Assembly (NCBI GenBank): GCA_965260935.1
Contig: OZ253374.1
Span: 2,976,001 to 3,040,000, forward strand
Length of the DNA stretch: 64,000 bases
From: JBBROS01 sp965260935
Lineage (GTDB): Bacteria > Pseudomonadota > Alphaproteobacteria > Acetobacterales > Acetobacteraceae
Direction: 5' to 3'
In this document: in pieces, positions 59,722-64,000 of the stretch
Numbering within the stretch: the first letter of the stretch is position 1
Layout of the letters: the number at the start of each line of letters is the position of its first letter
Program-made: the position numbers and the translations under genes
Notes under the pieces: model-generated
Told to the model about the DNA's origin: nothing
Seen by the model: the letters and a program-made list of their open reading frames with translations, nothing else
Database searches by the model: none

Positions 59722-60866
59722 TGCCCGCGCCGCTGCTCCTGCACGCCTTCTCGACCTTCGCCGTCGGTGGAGCACAAGTCCGGTTCGCCACCATCGCCAA
59801 CCATTTCGGGCCGCGCTGGCGGCACATGGTCGTGGCGATGGACGGCAACCTGGCCTGCCGGGAGCGGCTCGATCCAGGGCTTGACGTGCAATTCCCCGAC
59901 ATCCCGATCCGCAAGGGCAACACGCTGCACAACGCTCGCGCCCTCCGCGGCGTGCTCCGAACCGTCCGCCCGGCGGCGCTGGTGACGAGCAATTGGGGCA
60001 CGATCGAGTGGGCAATCGCGAACCGCCGGGCGCTGGCGCATCACGTCCACACCGAAGACGGGTTCGGGCCGGAGGAGCGCGCGCGGCAAATACCGCGGCG
60101 GGTTTGGACGCGCCGGGCCGCGCTGGCTGGCCGCGCCGTCGTCGTTCCCTCGCGGACGCTGTATCGGATCGCGACGCAGGTGTGGCGTTTGTCGCCAAGC
60201 CGGGTTCATTACATCCCGAACGGCGTCAAGCTGAGCCGTTTCCAGCCTGGCCCGGCCGAGGCATGGCCCGGCGTCGGCCCGGTCGTCGGCACCGTCTCCG
60301 CCTTGCGGGCGGAGAAGAATCTGCCCCGCCTCCTCCATGCGTTCGCTGCCGCGGTCCACGAGTGTCCGGCAAGGCTGGTCATCGTCGGCGACGGCCCCGA
60401 GCGGCCCCGGCTGGAACAGGAGGCGGCGCGGCTCGGCATTGCCGAACGGGTTCATTTTGCCGGGCACAGGGCCGATCCGGCACCGGTCCTGCGCGGGCTC
60501 GACGTGTTCGCGATGTCGTCCGACACGGAACAGATGCCGATCTCGCTCCTGGAGGCAATGGCTGCCGGGCTTCCGGTCGCGGCGACGGACGTTGGCGACA
60601 TCGCCGCCATGCTGCCGGACGAGCAGCAAGGCTTCGTCGTTCCGCTGGATCACCATGCCCTGGGGTACGCCATTCAGCGGCTGGCCGGCGACCCTGCGCT
60701 GCGGCTGAGGTTAGGCGCGGCGAACCGTGCCCGAGCCGAGGCCGAGTTCAGCCAGCAACGGATGCTCGACGCGTGGGCATACCTTTACGACGAGGGCTTG
60801 CACCAGGAGAGCCGCCCATCGCCCGTTGCCCAAGAACCTCGACTTGCGCACAGCCTTGGTGAATAG
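59721..60866 (+). CDS. Glycosyltransferase family 4 protein
   Basis: A 381-residue GT-B glycosyltransferase. The N-terminal half has LLHAFSTFAVGGAQVRFATI and the C-terminal half has VGTVSALRAEKNLPRLLHAF, LVIVGDGPERPRLEQEAARL and the signature MSSDTEQMPISLLEAMAAGL, PVAATDVGDIAAML. The donor and acceptor are unknown; the position in the EPS locus suggests surface polysaccharide synthesis. The ATG overlaps the stop of the Gfo/Idh fragment. Confidence 0.9.
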   Translation: MPAPLLLHAFSTFAVGGAQVRFATIANHFGPRWRHMVVAMDGNLACRERLDPGLDVQFPDIPIRKGNTLHNARALRGVLRTVRPAALVTSNWGTIEWAIANRRALAHHVHTEDGFGPEERARQIPRRVWTRRAALAGRAVVVPSRTLYRIATQVWRLSPSRVHYIPNGVKLSRFQPGPAEAWPGVGPVVGTVSALRAEKNLPRLLHAFAAAVHECPARLVIVGDGPERPRLEQEAARLGIAERVHFAGHRADPAPVLRGLDVFAMSSDTEQMPISLLEAMAAGLPVAATDVGDIAAMLPDEQQGFVVPLDHHALGYAIQRLAGDPALRLRLGAANRARAEAEFSQQRMLDAWAYLYDEGLHQESRPSPVAQEPRLAHSLGE

Positions 60867-60874
60867 TCGCCCGC

Positions 60875-61666
60875 GTGACGATGCCTTCACAAGCGACCGT
60901 CGGGCTGGAATACGACGACGCCATCGCGACGATCACGATGGCCGATTCGAAGCGGCGCAACGCGCTCGGCGCCGAAACCCTCGCGACGCTGACGGACGCG
61001 TTCCGTTCCATCCACGAACGCAAGTCGCGGGTCGTGATCCTGCGCGCCGGAACCGGCCAGCCCGTCTGGTGCGCGGGCTTCGACATCAACGAACTCTCGC
61101 CCGGCATGGATCCGTTGCAAGCCGATGGCGCGCTGCAAAACCTGTTCCGTGCCGTCGAGACCTGCCGGGCGCCGGTCATCGCCATGCTGCACGGAACGGC
61201 ATGGGGCGGAGGCGCCGATCTGGCCCTCCGTTGCGACATCGCCATCGCCGACCCGAGCTGCACGCTGGCCTTCACCCCTGCCCGGCTCGGCTTGCCCTAT
61301 GACCAGAGCGGCTTACTCAACGTTCTGCTGCGAGGCGGCTTGCCAATCGCGATGGAGATGTTCGCCACCGCAGACCCGGTGCCGGCCTATCGCGCCCTGG
61401 CCGCCGGCCTGATCAACCACCTCGTTGCGGAAGACGAGCTGGAAGCCTTCACCTACGCCATGGCCGGGCGCATCGCCGAGAACGCGCCGCTGTCGGTGGC
61501 CGTCGCCAAGGCACAGCTGCGCGCCCTCAACGCGGCCCTATCGGTCAGCAGGGACGAAGGCCGCCGCCTCCTGGCCGAACGGCAGGCAACGCTCGACAGC
61601 CACGATTTCGCCGAAGGCCTGCAAGCGTTCCGCGAGCGACGCCGGCCCAAGTTCGAGGGACGCTGA
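60875..61666 (+). CDS. Crotonase-family protein, methylmalonyl-CoA decarboxylase (ScpB)-like
   Basis: A 263-residue enoyl-CoA hydratase-fold enzyme. The whole C-terminal half (FTPARLGLPYDQSGLLNVL and LINHLVAEDELEAFTYAMAG) resembles E. coli ScpB/YgfG, which decarboxylates methylmalonyl-CoA to propionyl-CoA. The oxyanion-hole region is HGTAWGGGADLALRCDIAIA, and the active-site tyrosine is in GLPYD. The ScpB histidine in the GHDI motif is replaced by Phe (AGFDINEL), so the reaction may differ. GTG start, 8 bases after the GT4 stop. A metabolic gene at the end of an EPS run is unexpected. Confidence 0.8.
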   Translation: MTMPSQATVGLEYDDAIATITMADSKRRNALGAETLATLTDAFRSIHERKSRVVILRAGTGQPVWCAGFDINELSPGMDPLQADGALQNLFRAVETCRAPVIAMLHGTAWGGGADLALRCDIAIADPSCTLAFTPARLGLPYDQSGLLNVLLRGGLPIAMEMFATADPVPAYRALAAGLINHLVAEDELEAFTYAMAGRIAENAPLSVAVAKAQLRALNAALSVSRDEGRRLLAERQATLDSHDFAEGLQAFRERRRPKFEGR

Positions 61667-61709
61667 GTCGTTCAAGCCCAACCGAGACTCCTCCCAACCC
61701 CGGCGCGAC

Positions 61710-62609
61710 TCAGCCTTGCGTCGCCGCAGCAGGCGCTGGCGGCGCGCCCGCCGGCTTCGGCTGGTTCATCATCACGCCGGTCATCGGAATGAAAAAGACG
61801 CCGACATCCTTGCGGGAATGCACCTTCCCCTCCGCATCCTTGGTGTAGACATAGAGGATCTGCCCGCGCTTGAACGGCTGGCCGATCGGGATCAGCATCC
61901 GCCCCCCCGGCTTCAACTGCTTGAACAGGTCCGGCGGCGCGTACTGCGCCGCGCAGGTGACGATGATGATGTCGAACCCGCCTGCCACCTCGGGCCAGCC
62001 GAAGTAACCGTCCCCCACGCGGGTCTCGACGTTGTCGTAACCGAGCGGGGCGAAAATCTTCGACACCGCCCGGCCCAGCGGCTCGATGATCTCGATCGAG
62101 TAGCTCCGTTTCACCACCCGCGACAGCAGCGAGCTTTGGAACCCGCTGCCCGTGCCGATCTCGAGCGTGACGTCGTCCGGCTGCGGCTTGCACACCTGAG
62201 TCATGTACGCCTGGCCGAGATAATCCGACAGGGCCGACCCGTAGCCGATCGCCCACGGTTTCGCATCGTCCTCGTAAGCGACGCCGGCATTCGACCGGTG
62301 GTCGGAGTAGACGTAATGGTAGTATTCACGCGGAACTTGCTGGAAAGCCTGCATAATGACGGGATCCGCGTCGCCGAGGCGCTGCTTCAGGTACGTCTCG
62401 ATCCGCTGCAGGGCTTCCAGCTTGCGCGCCTGGATCGCCTGGAACTGCGCCTCCGAGATCTCGGTTGGCCGGCCGGACTTGCGCATCGCCTCGAGGAAGG
62501 CGTCACGGGTCCAGCCGTCCGAGGCTGCCCGCGCGACGCTGGCCACGGGAACGGCGGCCGCCGCGGCCAGCAGGGTGCGACGGGTCAGGATGTTGGGGAC
62601 GATTGCCAA
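61710..62609 (-). CDS. Tat-exported PCMT-like SAM-dependent methyltransferase
   Basis: A 299-residue protein. TTG at 62609 gives a twin-arginine-type signal peptide (ILTRRTLLAAAAAVPVASVA). The core resembles protein-L-isoaspartate O-methyltransferase: VPREYYHYVYSDH, AYEDDAKPWAIG, the SAM site VTLEIGTGSGFQSSLLSRV and GDGYFGWPE. The usual PCMT motif IGxGQTISQP is diverged (IGYGSALSDYLGQAYM). Periplasmic PCMT activity would need a SAM source outside the cytoplasm, so the location or function is in question. It overlaps the upstream membrane-protein gene by about 25 bases. Confidence 0.75.
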   Translation of the reverse strand: MAIVPNILTRRTLLAAAAAVPVASVARAASDGWTRDAFLEAMRKSGRPTEISEAQFQAIQARKLEALQRIETYLKQRLGDADPVIMQAFQQVPREYYHYVYSDHRSNAGVAYEDDAKPWAIGYGSALSDYLGQAYMTQVCKPQPDDVTLEIGTGSGFQSSLLSRVVKRSYSIEIIEPLGRAVSKIFAPLGYDNVETRVGDGYFGWPEVAGGFDIIIVTCAAQYAPPDLFKQLKPGGRMLIPIGQPFKRGQILYVYTKDAEGKVHSRKDVGVFFIPMTGVMMNQPKPAGAPPAPAAATQG

Positions 62610-64000
62610 ACGGGCGCCTTTCGCAACGACGGAAAACTGAACGTAGCGACCCCATAAAGCATCGCGGCGCAGACTAGAACCCTGTCCAGGCCTCCTTGCA
62701 CCACGATCAGGTTGGCAAGCGGGGTCGCGATCACGGAAAACGCGCCGTTCAGTCCCCAAGCCCAAGGCAGGAATCCGCCGCCCGCCCGGCCCGCCCGCGA
62801 CAGGCCGAGCGGGAACGGCATCCCGAGCGCCACGGACACGGGCGCCGTGATGAGCAGCAAGATCAATGCCCGAACCGCCCAGGGCAAGCCGATCGTCCCC
62901 AGCAGCAGCGGCTCCAGGCCGGCCAAGGCCAGGACGCACCAGGATATGACCACGCCCGTCACGACCCAGATGCCCACACGGCCGGCGCGCTCGGCCAGCA
63001 AGCTGCCGAGGCCGGAGAACACCAGCATTCCGGTCAACACCAGTGCAAAGGCGCTGGTCCGGTCGTTCAGGTAAAAGCTCGCCTTCTCGATCAGGACGAT
63101 CTCGATGAACAGGAAACCAAGGCCCAGGCTGCCGAAATATAGGATCGGCTTGCCGATCCCGCCGGCGCGCCGGCCGTCCTGCCGGCCTGCCACCCGGGGC
63201 GCCGCGAACGGCGTCGCGAGAACCAGCAACGCGAGCAGGAACGCCTGGCCGAGCACGGCAAGGTTGACCACCTGGCCCACCTCCTGCTGCGGCAGGATCT
63301 CGATCCGGCGAAGGATGTTCGGCACCTGCGACAAGCGCAGGCTGGCGTAGAACGCCGGCCGGTCGAGGGTGATCGGCGACAGGTTGAACGCGGCCTGGCT
63401 TTCGCTCGGCTCCCCCCGCAGCACCGCCCCCGCCTCATCGGCGACCGCATCCGACAAACCGGAGGCCGAGGAAACCTCGCCACGCTCGAAATCAAGCGCA
63501 GGCAGGTCGTTGTAGATGTTCGCGCGCGCAGCGGCGACATCGATACCGGGATAGAACGAGATGTCAAACGACCGGTCGTCGCAGAACGTCTTGGCGGCGG
63601 CGATCTGCGCCGGCGTCCAGGCCTGGTTCGACACGAGGATGCGCAGGTTCCAGGCCGAGCGGTAAACGAGCACATAGGGCGTCGCATCGGCATGGCCGTT
63701 GAGCCGCAGCGCCTCGCGCACGGTCGCCAGCAAGCGGATGGCGTAGACCGGCAGTTCACGGATCGAAACCGGAATCGACACGATCCCGCCCGGCGTCAAC
63801 GCCCGTAGGTCGGCCGCGACCGCTTCGGCGGAAAAGGCCGCCGCGTTCGCCTCGCCGGCGCCGAGGAAATCGGCCGAAATGTCGATCAGGTCGTATGGCC
63901 CCCGGTTGACAACGGCCGAAAGCGGGCTGCCGGGCATGACCTGCACCTGCGGGTTACGGCCAAGCGGCGGCGAACCGGCCAAGCCGTGTTCCACGGCGTC
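62585..64000 (-). CDS. Membrane spermidine-synthase-like protein, C-terminal part
   Basis: At least 469 residues are visible and the frame is open to the window edge, so the N-terminal part lies outside. The start of the visible part (PYDLIDISADFLGAGEANAA, TPGGIVSIPVSIRELPV) resembles the catalytic region of a spermidine-synthase-like methyltransferase domain. It is followed by about eight membrane segments (LYFGSLGLGFLFIEIVLIEK is the best conserved). This is the usual architecture of large uncharacterised membrane proteins with a spermine/spermidine synthase-like domain. It is cotranscribed with the Tat-exported methyltransferase. Confidence 0.8.
   Translation of the reverse strand, partial: DAVEHGLAGSPPLGRNPQVQVMPGSPLSAVVNRGPYDLIDISADFLGAGEANAAAFSAEAVAADLRALTPGGIVSIPVSIRELPVYAIRLLATVREALRLNGHADATPYVLVYRSAWNLRILVSNQAWTPAQIAAAKTFCDDRSFDISFYPGIDVAAARANIYNDLPALDFERGEVSSASGLSDAVADEAGAVLRGEPSESQAAFNLSPITLDRPAFYASLRLSQVPNILRRIEILPQQEVGQVVNLAVLGQAFLLALLVLATPFAAPRVAGRQDGRRAGGIGKPILYFGSLGLGFLFIEIVLIEKASFYLNDRTSAFALVLTGMLVFSGLGSLLAERAGRVGIWVVTGVVISWCVLALAGLEPLLLGTIGLPWAVRALILLLITAPVSVALGMPFPLGLSRAGRAGGGFLPWAWGLNGAFSVIATPLANLIVVQGGLDRVLVCAAMLYGVATFSFPSLRKAPVWQSSPTS

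Noticed and set aside
1..64000. CRISPR array, tRNA or rRNA genes, prophage structural genes
   Set aside because: No regularly spaced repeats, tRNA-like cloverleaf sequence, rRNA motifs or phage structural proteins were found.

Overview
This window is high-GC chromosomal DNA of an alphaproteobacterium, most likely a member of the Acetobacteraceae/Rhodospirillales. That placement is an inference. It rests on gene order (rsh-acpS-lepB-rnc-era-recO-parC; rpsF-rpsR-rplI-dnaB-alr ... radA-cvpA-purF; serC-serA-hisZ-purA), on the use of HisZ, and on the frequent GTG/TTG starts with 4-base overlaps. No rRNA, tRNA or CRISPR array was seen.

Layout. (1) 1-7.1 kb, + strand: the end of an Rsh (p)ppGpp enzyme, then acpS, lepB, rnc, era and recO, nearly all translationally coupled, then an inserted BrnT/BrnA toxin-antitoxin pair, then parC. 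(2) 7.1-11.9 kb is an accessory patch: a Uma2 protein with an altered catalytic site, an NAD-dependent epimerase, a DUF5872/Rho_N + DUF3140 pair, an AT-rich acyltransferase, and a PEP-CTERM exported protein with a very good sigma-54 promoter. (3) 11.9-22.6 kb, - strand: a long housekeeping run in transcription order rpsF, rpsR, rplI, dnaB, alr, mlaE, mlaF, two small genes including a HEPN-like one, radA, cvpA, purF and an SDR. (4) 23.6-29.6 kb, + strand: fabD, fabG, acpP, fabF, mltG, yicC and gmk. (5) 30-40 kb: a CNNM/CBS protein, a second Uma2 protein, serC-serA (with a structured leader), hisZ and purA, then a GT2 glycosyltransferase, a DUF1223 protein and mazG. (6) 40-43.7 kb: a LOV-domain blue-light hybrid histidine kinase beside a complete ISNCY/IS1202-like element with a 5-bp target duplication. 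(7) 43.7-51.5 kb, - strand: mltB-like, rlpA-like, D,D-carboxypeptidase, tmk, holB, metG, tatD and an MBL-fold hydrolase. (8) 51.8-64 kb: an XRE regulator, an IS4-like element, and an exopolysaccharide region (exosortase-A-type amidotransferase, a flippase fused to half a GT4 glycosyltransferase, polysaccharide deacetylase, truncated Gfo/Idh oxidoreductase, GT4 glycosyltransferase). This is followed by a methylmalonyl-CoA decarboxylase-like crotonase, a Tat-exported PCMT-like methyltransferase and a membrane spermidine-synthase-like protein that runs off the window.

How it fits together. Most of the window is core metabolism: translation and ribosomes, replication, fatty-acid synthesis, cell wall, purine and serine synthesis. 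The accessory interest is a surface-polymer/PEP-CTERM system: a sigma-54-driven PEP-CTERM protein at 11 kb and an exosortase-A-associated amidotransferase with EPS genes at 54-61 kb. The exosortase itself is not in the window. Other points of interest are a blue-light sensor kinase, two small toxin-like modules inserted into housekeeping operons, and structured leaders before serC and rpsF. I found no clearly new defence or mobile system. The best candidates for under-described biology are the HEPN-like gene pair at 16.1-17.0 kb, the flippase-GT4 fusion, and the DUF5872/DUF3140 pair.
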